Assembly: GCA_038106885.1 (NCBI GenBank)
Contig: JAYNFX010000003.1
Location: 1-64,000 of the forward strand
Source: UBA3537 sp038106885
Lineage (GTDB): Bacteria; Bacteroidota; Bacteroidia; Flavobacteriales; Flavobacteriaceae
Direction: 5' to 3'
DNA: 64,000 nt
The notes under the pieces are model-generated. The model did not search any database. It was not told the origin of the DNA and saw only the letters and a program-made list of their open reading frames with translations. The translations under genes were made by a program, and so were the position numbers. Shown here in pieces: positions 1 to 8,336 of the stretch. How positions within the stretch are numbered: position 1 is the first letter of the stretch; each line of letters starts with the position of its first letter.

Positions 1-338
1 AACATTATGATTGTGCTCAAAGAGTAAAAGAATTGCTACAACGCTACAAAGAATTGCAAGATATAATTGCAATTCTTGGGATGGAAGAACTTTCAGAAGA
101 AGATAAACTTGCTGTTGGTAGAGCAAGACGAGTTCAAAGATTTTTGTCTCAACCTTTTCATGTTGCAGAACAATTCACAGGAATTCCTGGAGTTTTAGTA
201 GATATTAAAGAAACTATTAAAGGCTTTAACATGATAATGGATGGAGAGCTAGATCACCTCCCAGAAGCTGCATTCAACCTTAAAGGTACTATTGAAGAAG
301 CTATTGAAGCTGGAGAAAAAATGTTAGCTGAAGCTTAA
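1..338 (+). CDS. atpD: F1 ATP synthase subunit beta, C-terminal part (5' end outside window)
   Basis: This is the C-terminal end of the catalytic beta subunit of the F1 ATPase. The frame is open from base 3 (His-Tyr-Asp-Cys-Ala-Gln-Arg) and runs to TAA at 336-338, so the gene is cut by the window edge. The TTG at 33 is an internal codon, not a start. The visible segment carries the family's C-terminal helical domain, including DIIAILGMEELSEEDK and RRVQRFLSQPFHVAEQFTG. The upstream nucleotide-binding part (Walker A, DELSEED region) is not in the window. It is followed after 11 bases by atpC. The remaining ATP synthase genes lie about 32 kb away on the other strand, an arrangement that is usual in Bacteroidota. 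Confidence 0.97.
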   Translation, partial: HYDCAQRVKELLQRYKELQDIIAILGMEELSEEDKLAVGRARRVQRFLSQPFHVAEQFTGIPGVLVDIKETIKGFNMIMDGELDHLPEAAFNLKGTIEEAIEAGEKMLAEA

Positions 339-349
339 AATTATTATAT

Positions 350-619
350 ATGTACCTAGAAATTGTATCTCCTGAAAAAACACTTTTTAATGGTGATGTA
401 AATAGTGTTTCAGTCCCTGGTGTAAATGGTGAATTTGAAATGCTTAATAATCATGCTGCAGTTGTTTCAACTTTAAAAAAAGGTTTTGTCAAAATCAAAG
501 GTCAGGTCAAAATTGAGAATGTCTCAGAATTTGAAAAAAAGGGAGACTGTTATTGGTTACCTATAAATTCTGGCACAATTGAAATGAGCTCAAATAAAAT
601 TATAGTTCTAGTAGATTAA
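350..619 (+). CDS. atpC: F1 ATP synthase subunit epsilon, short form
   Basis: The protein has 89 residues and forms the N-terminal beta-sandwich domain of the epsilon subunit, with the typical opening LEIVSPEKTLFNGDVNSVSVPG followed closely by the NNHAA segment. Epsilon links the c-ring to the gamma stalk. Most bacterial epsilon subunits have about 130-140 residues and end in a two-helix domain that can inhibit ATP hydrolysis. That domain is absent here, as in other Bacteroidota. The gene directly follows atpD and its stop lies 4 bases from the stop of the convergent crotonase gene. Confidence 0.93.
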   Translation: MYLEIVSPEKTLFNGDVNSVSVPGVNGEFEMLNNHAAVVSTLKKGFVKIKGQVKIENVSEFEKKGDCYWLPINSGTIEMSSNKIIVLVD

Positions 620-623
620 AATA

Positions 624-1406
624 CTATAATCCCTTAAACTTTGCCTTTCTTTTTCCAAGAAACGCTGAGACACCTTCTTTAAAATCTTCAGTACCGAAAC
701 ATTTTCCAAATTCTGAGATTTCAACTTCGAAACCGTTGATGTTGTCTTTATAATTTGAGTTTACAGCCTTGATAGCTGATGCTATAGCAAGTGGCCCATT
801 TTGCTTAATTTTATTAGCTAATGAAATACAATACGGAATCAATTCTTCATAAGGTTTTACACTATTTACTAATCCCCAGGCTTCGCTTTTAAATGCATCA
901 ATCATTTGCGCTGAAGTAATTAGCTCTAGTGCTCTTCCTTTTCCAACTAATTGCGCTAATCTTTGAGTCCCCCCATATCCAGGAATTAGACCTAAACTAA
1001 CCTCAGGAAGACCTAATTGAGCATTGGAACTGGATATTCTTATGTGACATGACATTGCAAGCTCTAATCCTCCGCCAAGTGCAAAGCCATTTACTGCAGC
1101 AATAATTGGTGTTGATAAATTTTCAGCATAATCAAAAAGTTGCTCTTGGCCTTGTCTTGACAGTTTAGCAGCTTGTTCCATATCAAAATCAGAAAATTCA
1201 CTTATATCTGCTCCAGCGACAAAAGCTTTATCACCTTGACCAGTTAAAATGATTACACGTATTGACTCATTTTCATCAAAAGACTTCAAAGTTTCATGCA
1301 ATTCTGAAATTGTAGCCTCATTTAAAGCATTTAGTTTCTTTGGCCTATTTATAGTTATAATTCCAATACCATTTTCACACTTTATTATTAAATTATTTAG
1401 ACGCAT
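624..1406 (-). CDS. Enoyl-CoA hydratase/isomerase family protein (crotonase)
   Basis: This 260-residue protein is a crotonase-fold enzyme that most likely hydrates a 2-enoyl-CoA to the 3-hydroxyacyl-CoA. Family motifs are visible: NRPKKLNALN near the N terminus, the oxyanion-hole region AGADISEF (about 65-72), FALGGGLELAMSCHIRI (about 108-124) and the GLPEVSLGLIPGYGGTQRL segment (about 132-150), which contains the usual catalytic glutamate. The length is normal. It follows the sensor-kinase gene with 3 bases between and may be co-transcribed with it. The exact substrate cannot be read from the sequence; 3-hydroxybutyryl-CoA dehydratase or a fatty-acid oxidation hydratase is most likely. Confidence 0.9.
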   Translation of the reverse strand: MRLNNLIIKCENGIGIITINRPKKLNALNEATISELHETLKSFDENESIRVIILTGQGDKAFVAGADISEFSDFDMEQAAKLSRQGQEQLFDYAENLSTPIIAAVNGFALGGGLELAMSCHIRISSSNAQLGLPEVSLGLIPGYGGTQRLAQLVGKGRALELITSAQMIDAFKSEAWGLVNSVKPYEELIPYCISLANKIKQNGPLAIASAIKAVNSNYKDNINGFEVEISEFGKCFGTEDFKEGVSAFLGKRKAKFKGL

Positions 1407-1409
1407 ATT

Positions 1410-2867
1410 TTACTTATTTGTTTTTGGAAATGATATTTTAAAAATAGTCCCTTTATTTATATTCGTTTGAAAGGAAATACTGCCTTGGTAAACTTCAATT
1501 ATATTTTTTACCATAGGTAATCCAAGGCCCATTCCACTTGTTTTAGTTGTAAACTTAGGTTCAAATATTTTCTGACTAATAACTTCGTCTATTCCTGCTC
1601 CATTATCTTCAACTTCAATATAAACTATGTCATTATTTTGATATAACTTAACTTTAATTTTTGGGTCTCTACTGTCAGGAATAGATTGTACGGAGTTTTT
1701 TAAAAGATTGGTTATTATCCTGTTCAAATGATCTCTATCAAATTGCATCTTAATTTTTTTATCTGGTTTCAAAAAAGTAACATACGAATTTGGGAAAATA
1801 TCAATTGCATAATCAATTACTTCTTCAAGGTCTAATAATTCTAAATTTTGTGCTGGCATTTTTGCAAAGCTGGAAAAAGCTTCAGCAATTTTACTCATAG
1901 TATCTATTTGTTGAATCAAAGTTTTACTATACTCATTTACTTTTGTTTGAATTTGCTTGTCATTTGGGTCAAATTTACTTTGAAAACTTTGTACACTTAA
2001 TCGCATTGGTGTCAAAGGATTTTTTATCTCATGTGCGACTTGTTTAGCCATCTCACGCCATGCTTGTTCTCTTTCGTTTAAAGCTAATTTTTTTGCGCTT
2101 TCTTCTAATGCGTCAACCATTTTATTATAAGACTCGACTAAAGATTTTATTTCTGAAGATGCACCTTTTAAAGAAATCTTTTTGATGCCTTTCTCAAAGC
2201 GAGTTTTGTACATCTTGTCACTAATTGTTTTTAAAGATTTTGTTATAAACTTAGACATAATATATGCAAACCCAATAGCAATTAAAATCATTATAAAATA
2301 AGCATATCCTATTCGAAGTAAAAACTCATCTAATTCTTTAGAATTTAAAGTGTCATCATCAAAATAAGGTACATTTAAAATTAAAAGAGGGGTTGAGCTT
2401 GGGCTCTTTAAAATTCTGTATGATGAACGGTAATTGCCATCTAGCAACTTATTTTTTGAAACAAACCTTTTTGAAGATCTAAGATTTAGTGAATCTAGGA
2501 TTGCTGTTGGTAACCTAAATGGAATTGGGTCGTTCCCAAGACGCGTCTTTGATGATTTTAATAATTGCCCCTCTAAGTCGTAAAGATTAAACGCTAAGTT
2601 GTGAATACTTGAAATTTCATAAATTTTATTATTAAAAATTTCTTCAATATTGTCTGATTTTATTTCAAGCTTAGAATCTTTTAGTACATAGTTAATACTT
2701 GAAATCAACTGCGCTTCTTTTCTTTCCAAACGCATCCTGTGATACTCTTGCGATTGTTCTTTATATTGATATACTGTTAATGTCGCAATTAAAATTGATG
2801 CTAGTATAACTAACAAAATCATGTAAAAGAAAATTCTAGAACTTAATGATAAACTGCGCTTAACCAT
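1410..2867 (-). CDS. Membrane sensor histidine kinase, NtrY-like, no adjacent response regulator
   Basis: The 485-residue protein has two membrane segments (about residues 11-33 and 184-206) that bracket an extracytoplasmic sensor region of about 150 residues. A HAMP-like linker follows, then a dimerisation/phosphoacceptor domain with His279 in AHEIKNPLTPM. The C-terminal ATPase domain has an N box (NLLKNSVQSIP), a G1 box (DNGAGID) and a G2 box (GMGLGLPMV). The NPLTPM extension after the phospho-histidine is typical of NtrY-type kinases. No response regulator lies next to it, so it is an orphan here and its signal is unknown. It is preceded by hemJ with a 46-base gap. Confidence 0.92.
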   Translation of the reverse strand: MVKRSLSLSSRIFFYMILLVILASILIATLTVYQYKEQSQEYHRMRLERKEAQLISSINYVLKDSKLEIKSDNIEEIFNNKIYEISSIHNLAFNLYDLEGQLLKSSKTRLGNDPIPFRLPTAILDSLNLRSSKRFVSKNKLLDGNYRSSYRILKSPSSTPLLILNVPYFDDDTLNSKELDEFLLRIGYAYFIMILIAIGFAYIMSKFITKSLKTISDKMYKTRFEKGIKKISLKGASSEIKSLVESYNKMVDALEESAKKLALNEREQAWREMAKQVAHEIKNPLTPMRLSVQSFQSKFDPNDKQIQTKVNEYSKTLIQQIDTMSKIAEAFSSFAKMPAQNLELLDLEEVIDYAIDIFPNSYVTFLKPDKKIKMQFDRDHLNRIITNLLKNSVQSIPDSRDPKIKVKLYQNNDIVYIEVEDNGAGIDEVISQKIFEPKFTTKTSGMGLGLPMVKNIIEVYQGSISFQTNINKGTIFKISFPKTNK

Positions 2868-2913
2868 AAGGTTACTTTTTTATAAATATAGGAAAAATGA
2901 AGTATTCTTAAAT

Positions 2914-3453
2914 TTATGACTCCCTAACATTTTTGTAAAGTCGAATAGCAAAAAATAAAATTATTGAAAGACCTATTAATGAAAACAAGCCATAAATCAT
3001 ATTTAAAGTATTTTTTAGAATAACTAAAAAAATAATAGCAAACAACAGTAATGTTGCTCCTTCATTCCAAAAACGCATAAAATTAGAAGTGTATTTAATT
3101 TCATTTTTTTGGAAACTTTTAAAAATAAAATGGGTTTTCAAGTGGTATACAATTAAAATAAATACAAAAAAAAGTTTTGTGTGCATCCATGGTTGTTCAA
3201 GCCAGTAGGGGGCTAAATGTAAAAGTAAAAGCGCAAAAAATAATGCTAAAACAGCTGATGGCCAAGTAATAATATACCACAGTCTTTTACTCATTAATTT
3301 TAATTGCTTTGATAAAATTTCCCTTTCTAAATCAGACTTCCCTTGGGCCTCTATATGATAAATAAATAATCTAGGGATATAAAAAAGACCTGCAAACCAA
3401 GTAATAACAAATATTAGATGCAAAGCTTTTATGTAATTATAATATTCTATCAA
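2914..3453 (-). CDS. hemJ: Protoporphyrinogen IX oxidase, HemJ type
   Basis: This 179-residue membrane protein matches the HemJ (UPF0093/CopD-like) family, which oxidises protoporphyrinogen IX to protoporphyrin IX at the membrane and replaces HemG or HemY in many bacteria. His12 in the first helix (ALHLIFVITWFAGLFYIPRL) and the WMHTKLFF segment in the middle match conserved family positions. Four membrane helices can be seen. The context supports the call: it is the last gene of the minus-strand araC-hemH-MATE-hemJ series, opposite hemA-C/D-E-F-B. Its start lies 2 bases after the stop of the MATE gene. No other protoporphyrinogen oxidase is in the window. Confidence 0.9.
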   Translation of the reverse strand: MIEYYNYIKALHLIFVITWFAGLFYIPRLFIYHIEAQGKSDLEREILSKQLKLMSKRLWYIITWPSAVLALFFALLLLHLAPYWLEQPWMHTKLFFVFILIVYHLKTHFIFKSFQKNEIKYTSNFMRFWNEGATLLLFAIIFLVILKNTLNMIYGLFSLIGLSIILFFAIRLYKNVRES

Positions 3454-3455
3454 AA

Positions 3456-4796
3456 CTATTGTAATTTATAATAAATTTCTCTTCTCAAAAAATATGCTGT
3501 TAAAAGTGTTGACAATAAATCTGAAATAGGAAATGCTATCCAAACACCCAACTCACCGTAGTATAAAGGTAATATAAAAATCAGTGGTATAAAGAAAAAT
3601 GCCTGACGTGATAATGTCAAAAGTAGTGCAGGAACGGCCTTGCCAACTGCTTGAAAATAAGCTGCTCCAATTAACTGTATAGCGATTATTGGAGTTGCTG
3701 CAAAAACCCACTTTAATGCCGCAGGTGTTTTCTGAATTACTAATATATCTGTAGTAAAAACTTTAGTTATTAATTCGGGAAAGCTAAATAAAAAAATAAA
3801 AATTAAACTTGACAAAAGAATTGAATATTGAACTGCTATTCTTATGGATTGTTTCACACGATCATAATTATTTGCTCCATAGTTAAACCCTGCGATAGGA
3901 ATAAATCCTTGAGTAATTCCAAAAATTGGAAATAAAGCAAACATTAACATTCTTGATACAATAGCGTAAGCAGTAACAGATGTCTCGCCCCCAAAATCAA
4001 ATAAAATATTATTCATAAGTAAATATGTCACGCTAACAATAGCTTGACGAGAAAGCGTAATTGAGCCAAGACTTGCTATTTCTGAGACAATAGAAATTTT
4101 AAGAAAAAAATGTTTTGCTTGAATCTTCATTTTTGAATTTTTAGAAAGAAAAAACCAAGCAATAAAAATGAAGCAGAATCCATAAGATCCTGTTGTAGCC
4201 CATGCAGCACCTAGCATGCCAAGATTAAAATATTTAATTAAAATTATATCAAATATTAAATTTGTAATAGATGGAATAACCATCGCATACATTGCATACT
4301 TAGGTTTCCCCTCAGATCGAATAACTGTATTGCCCATCATTGATAAGGCTAGTAGCGGGACTCCGTACAATACAATTCTGTAATATATTTTCGCTGAATC
4401 ATATATTGATCCTTTTCCCCCAAAAAGTGGAATTATTTCGTCAATGTAATAGAGCCCAAAAATGATAAAAGTAATAGTTAGCGATAACGTAAGGGTGATT
4501 TGATTACCAAAAGTTTTAAGAGCTTTTTCAATAGTTCTTGCGCCAAGTGCTCTGGATATGATTGATGAACCTCCAACACCAATTGACATTCCAAGAGCGG
4601 CAATAAAAAAAGAAACTGGTAAAACAACATTTATCGCTGCAATTGCGTGAGATCCAATCCAATGTCCAACAAAAATTGTATCAATAAGTATATTAAGGGA
4701 CATTACTAAAATTCCAATAGCTGCTGGAACAGACTGTTTAATAAGAAGTTTGCTTATAGATTTGCTGCCAAAATCAGAAATTTTAGAATCCACCAT
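3456..4796 (-). CDS. MATE-family efflux transporter
   Basis: The 446-residue protein has twelve predicted membrane helices in two related halves, the layout of the MATE (multidrug and toxic compound extrusion) family. These export organic cations and other amphiphiles in exchange for protons or sodium. Typical segments include LNILIDTIFVGHWIG near the N terminus and QGFIPIAGFNYGA in the second half. The gene is squeezed between hemH and hemJ with no spacing on one side and 2 bases on the other, so it is almost certainly translated from the same message as these heme genes. Whether it exports a porphyrin or is a passenger cannot be decided from sequence. Confidence 0.92.
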   Translation of the reverse strand: MVDSKISDFGSKSISKLLIKQSVPAAIGILVMSLNILIDTIFVGHWIGSHAIAAINVVLPVSFFIAALGMSIGVGGSSIISRALGARTIEKALKTFGNQITLTLSLTITFIIFGLYYIDEIIPLFGGKGSIYDSAKIYYRIVLYGVPLLALSMMGNTVIRSEGKPKYAMYAMVIPSITNLIFDIILIKYFNLGMLGAAWATTGSYGFCFIFIAWFFLSKNSKMKIQAKHFFLKISIVSEIASLGSITLSRQAIVSVTYLLMNNILFDFGGETSVTAYAIVSRMLMFALFPIFGITQGFIPIAGFNYGANNYDRVKQSIRIAVQYSILLSSLIFIFLFSFPELITKVFTTDILVIQKTPAALKWVFAATPIIAIQLIGAAYFQAVGKAVPALLLTLSRQAFFFIPLIFILPLYYGELGVWIAFPISDLLSTLLTAYFLRREIYYKLQ

Positions 4797-5828
4797 TTAT
4801 GACTTTACTAATGGAATTTTAGCCCAATTATTAATCCATTTAGCTAATAATTTAACCCAATTTGGATCGTCATTTAGACAAGGAATAGTTGTGAAATTTT
4901 CTCCTCCTGCTTCATGAAAAATTTCCTCACCTTCCATAGCAATTTCCTCAAGCGTTTCTAAACAATCGCTTACAAAGGCAGGTGTTACAATCGCCATGTT
5001 CTTTGTACCATTTTTACCTAAAGTTTCAATAGTCCTATCAGTATATGGCCTTAGCCATGGATCAAAACCTAGCCTAGATTGAAATGAAGTTGAATAAGTA
5101 TCAGTTTTCATTTTGAGATATTCTCCCACTAAACGTGTTACTTCTAAACATTGATGTTTATAGCAAAACTCATGAGCTTTAGATGGTGTTACACAACATG
5201 ATTTATCAATTTTACAATGTGATTTTGTTATATCGCTTTTGCGAATATGTCTTTCAGGTATTCCATGATAAGAGAACAATAGATGATCATACTTTTTATC
5301 TTTTAAAAATTGTTTTATAGACTCTGAAAGAACTTTTATATATTCTGGATCATTATAAAAGGGTTGTAGACTATCTATTTTAAGATTGGGGAAAAAATCT
5401 TTCTGTAAATTTTCCGCTAATACTAAAATTGTTTCTGTAGTTGCCATTGCAAATTGCGGATACAAAGGAATGATCAATACCTCATCAACTCCTTGTTTAA
5501 CTAATTTTTCAAGTCCAGACTTTATGGTCATACTACCATATCGCATTGAAAGTTCTATTGGAATCTTGACTAGTTTTTGAACTTTTTCTTTAAGACGCTC
5601 AGATAAAACAATCAATGGAGAGCCTTCGTTCCACCATATTTTTTTATATGCCTTTGCAGATGCCTTTGGCCTAGTATTCAAAATTATTCCCTTAACTAAT
5701 AAAGTGCGAGCCCATTTTGGAACATCAATCACTCTTTCGTCCATCAAAAATTCACCCAAATATTTTTTAACATCTTTTGGTTCAGGACTGTCCGGCGAAC
5801 CTAAGTTAACTAATAAAACTCCTTTCAT
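4797..5828 (-). CDS. hemH: Ferrochelatase
   Basis: This 343-residue enzyme inserts ferrous iron into protoporphyrin IX, the last step of protoheme synthesis. Family motifs are MKGVLLVNLGSPDSP at the N terminus, the catalytic-histidine motif FSYHGIPERH (His188) and SFQSRLGFDPWLRPYTD. The ATG at 5828 is preferred because homologues begin MKGVLLVNLG; a TTG two codons upstream (5834) is poorer. Right after the catalytic histidine motif there is a cysteine-rich stretch, Cys205, 211, 212, 222 and 227, which could bind a metal or an iron-sulfur cluster. It lies 9 bases downstream of the AraC regulator gene and abuts the MATE gene, which points to one operon. Confidence 0.97.
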   Translation of the reverse strand: MKGVLLVNLGSPDSPEPKDVKKYLGEFLMDERVIDVPKWARTLLVKGIILNTRPKASAKAYKKIWWNEGSPLIVLSERLKEKVQKLVKIPIELSMRYGSMTIKSGLEKLVKQGVDEVLIIPLYPQFAMATTETILVLAENLQKDFFPNLKIDSLQPFYNDPEYIKVLSESIKQFLKDKKYDHLLFSYHGIPERHIRKSDITKSHCKIDKSCCVTPSKAHEFCYKHQCLEVTRLVGEYLKMKTDTYSTSFQSRLGFDPWLRPYTDRTIETLGKNGTKNMAIVTPAFVSDCLETLEEIAMEGEEIFHEAGGENFTTIPCLNDDPNWVKLLAKWINNWAKIPLVKS

Positions 5829-5837
5829 AATCAAATT

Positions 5838-6913
5838 TTAATTTGATGATTGAATATATTTTTTTGGCGTAATACCATATTGTTTTTTAAAAGCAGCTAT
5901 GAAATGACTTGCTGTACTATAACCTACTTTTAAGCCTACTTCATTAACATTGTGTGCTCGTGATTCAAGTAGTTTTCTAGCTAATTCCATTTTATAATCA
6001 AATAAAAAGCCATAAACAGTTGTCCCATAGATTTGCTTGAATCCTTCTTTTAACTTTTTTAAACTTAAATCAATTTCGTTAGATAACTCAGCTAGTGTTG
6101 GTGGTTCAGAAATACGCTGAATAATAATATCTTTAGCTGCCTTTATTTTTAAAACGTTGGATTCATCAGCTAAAAAAGGGCATTGTTCAATATTAACGTC
6201 TTCCCCTTTATTAAAATATAAACTTAAGAGCTCATAAACTTTTGCTTTTGAATAAAGCTCTCGNNNNNNNNNNNNNNNNNNNNNNNNNNNNNNNNNNNNN
6301 NNNNNNNNNNNNNNNNNNNNNNNNNNNNNNNNNNNNNNNNNNNNNNNNNNNNNNNNNNNNNNNTATTAAAATATAAACTTAAGAGCTCATAAACTTTTGC
6401 TTTTGAATAAAGCTCTCGAAGATTTGTATTTAAATTATAATTGATAATTTGATTTAAAACAATTGCCATTGATGGTGTGATATATCCGTCTTTATAATAT
6501 TTCTTTAATTTATTTTCACCTTTTAAAAATGTTATGTAATTGGCCTCATGAGAAAATAAACCATGAAATTTTTTTATGGATATGAGTATAGTAACAACCC
6601 ATGTCTTAGGGCCAGATATCAATTTTATGGGTAAATCACGATCAGGATTATATAATAAAAGGCTATTACCTTCTGGGATATCTAAAGTATATGAGTCTTG
6701 ATTAAAAGAAAATTGAGTTCCTCCTTTTAAACAAAAATGAAACTGAATATATGAGCTATCAATATCTTTTTCCAATAATTTAGGAGCTTCAAAATCATTC
6801 TGAAAGGTCATTAAAAAAAACCCTGGCTCAATAGAAGTTTCAATAAAAGTTCCTCTAGCGATACTTTTTGAGTAATCGAAGTCAGAAGAAAATTCGTTAT
6901 TATTTAGATTCAT
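5838..6913 (-). CDS. AraC-family transcriptional regulator, split by a spurious assembly gap
   Basis: Reading the minus strand from ATG at 6913, the frame enters a run of 100 N (6264-6363). On both sides of the N run the same 55 bases occur (6209-6263 and 6364-6418). If the N run and one copy are removed, 921 bases remain, which is an open frame of 306 codons plus TAA at 5838-5840. The N-terminal part (about 1-180) is a cupin-like sensing domain. The C-terminal part has two helix-turn-helix motifs, PTLAELSNEIDLSLKKLKEG and VGLKVGYSTASHFIAAFKK, followed by YGITPKKY, as in AraC proteins. It is divergent from hemA and directly upstream of hemH, so it is a likely regulator of heme synthesis. The gene is probably intact in the organism. 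Confidence 0.88.
6209..6263. repeat. 55-bp copy 1 flanking the N gap (assembly duplicate)
   Basis: This stretch is identical to 6364-6418 and ends exactly at the gap. Fifty-five is a common assembler k-mer length, which fits contigs that stop at the same k-mer. It is an artefact, not a biological repeat. Confidence 0.9.
6264..6363. other. Assembly gap (100 N) that probably contains no missing sequence
   Basis: Exactly 100 N, a conventional scaffold-gap size, separates two contig ends that share an identical 55-base end. Joining the ends by merging the shared 55 bases restores a complete AraC reading frame. The gap is therefore best read as an unmerged contig overlap. Confidence 0.9.
6364..6418. 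repeat. 55-bp copy 2 flanking the N gap (assembly duplicate)
   Basis: This is the second copy, starting at the first base after the N run. It encodes the same part of the AraC protein as 6209-6263, including the residues KAKVYELLSLYFN. Confidence 0.9.
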
Positions 6914-6969
6914 TATAAATAAAAATTATAAATTTTAGAAAATTTAACCAGTTATATTCAAATTAAATG

Positions 6970-6977
6970 CAAAAATA
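6970..6977 (-). promoter_or_regulatory. Promoter -7 box of the araC-hemH-MATE-hemJ operon
   Basis: On the minus strand this reads TATTTTTG, a full match to the Bacteroidota -7 consensus TAnnTTTG. A TTG (CAA at 7001-7003 on the plus strand) lies 23 bases upstream, at the outer limit of the usual -33 spacing. The araC start codon is 56 bases downstream. The 6914-7086 intergenic stretch holds this promoter and the opposed hemA promoter and no gene. Confidence 0.6.
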
Positions 6978-6999
6978 AGAATTTATTTTACATAATTCT
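6978..6999. promoter_or_regulatory. Inverted repeat between araC -33 and -7 regions, possible operator
   Basis: AGAATT at 6978-6983 and AATTCT at 6994-6999 form a 6-bp inverted repeat with a 10-base spacer. It fills the space between the -7 box and the putative -33 element of the araC promoter. This would suit autoregulation, but such a short AT-rich dyad can arise by chance. Confidence 0.3.
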
Positions 7000-7051
7000 C
7001 CAAACGACAATTAAAGTTCTTTTATCGTTATTTTTTTTATTTTATTGGCTA

Positions 7052-7059
7052 TATTTTTG
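7052..7059 (+). promoter_or_regulatory. Promoter -7 box of the hemA operon
   Basis: The sequence TATTTTTG matches TAnnTTTG and lies 27 bases before the hemA start codon. No exact TTG is found 17-23 bases upstream, so the -33 element is weak, which would fit dependence on an activator such as the divergent AraC protein (inference). Confidence 0.6.
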
Positions 7060-7086
7060 TAATTCTATGCAAAATGGCCCAAATTC

Positions 7087-8334
7087 ATGCAACAAATAAA
7101 TAACGCCAATTACCCATCGTTTTATGTCATAGGGATCAGCTATAAAAAAGCAGATGCAAAACTTCGTGGCTTATTTAACTTGAGCCCAACTAAAAAAGCC
7201 AATCTTTTAAACCAAGCTAAGTCATTAGGAATAGAAGGATTATTGACTACATCAACCTGTAATAGAACAGAAGTTTATGGTCTTGTTAATGACCCTTCAA
7301 TACTAATAAATTTATTATGTGAAAATACAGATGGAAATAAAGAGTCATTTGATAAAGTTGCATATACCTTGAAAGGTCAAGAAGCAATCTCACACATGTT
7401 TAATGTTGGCGCAGGGCTTGACAGCCAAATCCTTGGAGATTTTGAAATAATTAGCCAATTAAAATTATCAGCAAAGATTTCTAAGAAATACAACTTGCTA
7501 GATGCTTTTCTAGAGCGCCTTGTAAATTCCGTTCTGCAAGCTAGTAAGCGAATAAAAAATGAAACTAAACTTTCCTCTGGCGCTACCTCTGTGTCATTTG
7601 CTTCAGTTCAATATATCCTAAATTCAGTAAGCAAAATAAATGAAAAAAATATTTTATTGTTTGGAACAGGGAAAATAGGTAGAAATACGTGTGAAAACCT
7701 TATTAAACATACTAAAAATGAACATATTACATTAATAAATCGAACTCTTGAAAAAGCTGAAAAATTAGCTGGTAAGTTTAGAGTACTTGCTAAAAATTAC
7801 AGTCAACTTCAGGAAGAGATAGCTAAAGCTGACGTCTTAATTGTAGCTACTGGAGCTCAAAACCCAACAATTGATAAGGAGCTTATTGTAAGTAAAAAAG
7901 ACTTACTTATACTGGATTTATCAATTCCCAAAAACGTTAGTGAAAATGTTAAAAAATTACCTAATGTCAAATTAATACATCTTGATGAACTTTCTTCAAT
8001 TACAGATAAGACATTGAAAGAAAGGAAAAATCAAATCCCAGCTGCAAGAACAATAATATCAGAAATTCAAGATGAATTTGAAACTTGGCTTGAAAATAGA
8101 AAATTTGCCCCAACAATTAAAGCTTTGAAAGAAAAACTAAGCATATTTGCTAAAACTGAAATTAATAATCAAAGAAAAAAAGATGCCTCTTTTAATCTTG
8201 ATCAGGCAGATTTAATTAGCTCAAATATTGTACAGAAAATTACTAATCACTTTGCCCATCATCTTAAAGAAGACAGCATCTCTTCGGATGAAAGTCTTGA
8301 GCTCATTCATAAAATTTTTCAAATTGAAGCTTAA
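7087..8334 (+). CDS. hemA: Glutamyl-tRNA reductase
   Basis: The 415-residue enzyme reduces glutamyl-tRNA(Glu) with NADPH to glutamate-1-semialdehyde, the committed step of the C5 heme pathway. The catalytic cysteine is Cys58 in TSTCNRTEVYG. The GLDSQILGDFEI segment (about 115-126) and the Rossmann motif LLFGTGKIGRNTCENL (about 195-210) are typical, and a C-terminal dimerisation helix region follows. It is the first gene of the plus-strand heme operon, with hemC-hemD beginning 2 bases after its stop. Feedback control of this enzyme is common, and transcription may be set by the divergent AraC protein. Confidence 0.97.
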   Translation: MQQINNANYPSFYVIGISYKKADAKLRGLFNLSPTKKANLLNQAKSLGIEGLLTTSTCNRTEVYGLVNDPSILINLLCENTDGNKESFDKVAYTLKGQEAISHMFNVGAGLDSQILGDFEIISQLKLSAKISKKYNLLDAFLERLVNSVLQASKRIKNETKLSSGATSVSFASVQYILNSVSKINEKNILLFGTGKIGRNTCENLIKHTKNEHITLINRTLEKAEKLAGKFRVLAKNYSQLQEEIAKADVLIVATGAQNPTIDKELIVSKKDLLILDLSIPKNVSENVKKLPNVKLIHLDELSSITDKTLKERKNQIPAARTIISEIQDEFETWLENRKFAPTIKALKEKLSIFAKTEINNQRKKDASFNLDQADLISSNIVQKITNHFAHHLKEDSISSDESLELIHKIFQIEA

Positions 8335-8336
8335 TT

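Noticed and set aside
6209..6418. A 55-bp direct repeat that could be a biological duplication or mobile-element footprint
   Set aside because: Both copies end exactly at the N run and merging them restores the AraC frame, so it is an assembly artefact.
7003..7029. AACGA/TCGTT inverted repeat between hemA and araC as an operator
   Set aside because: The arms have only 5 bases with a 17-base spacer, which is expected by chance in a region of this size.
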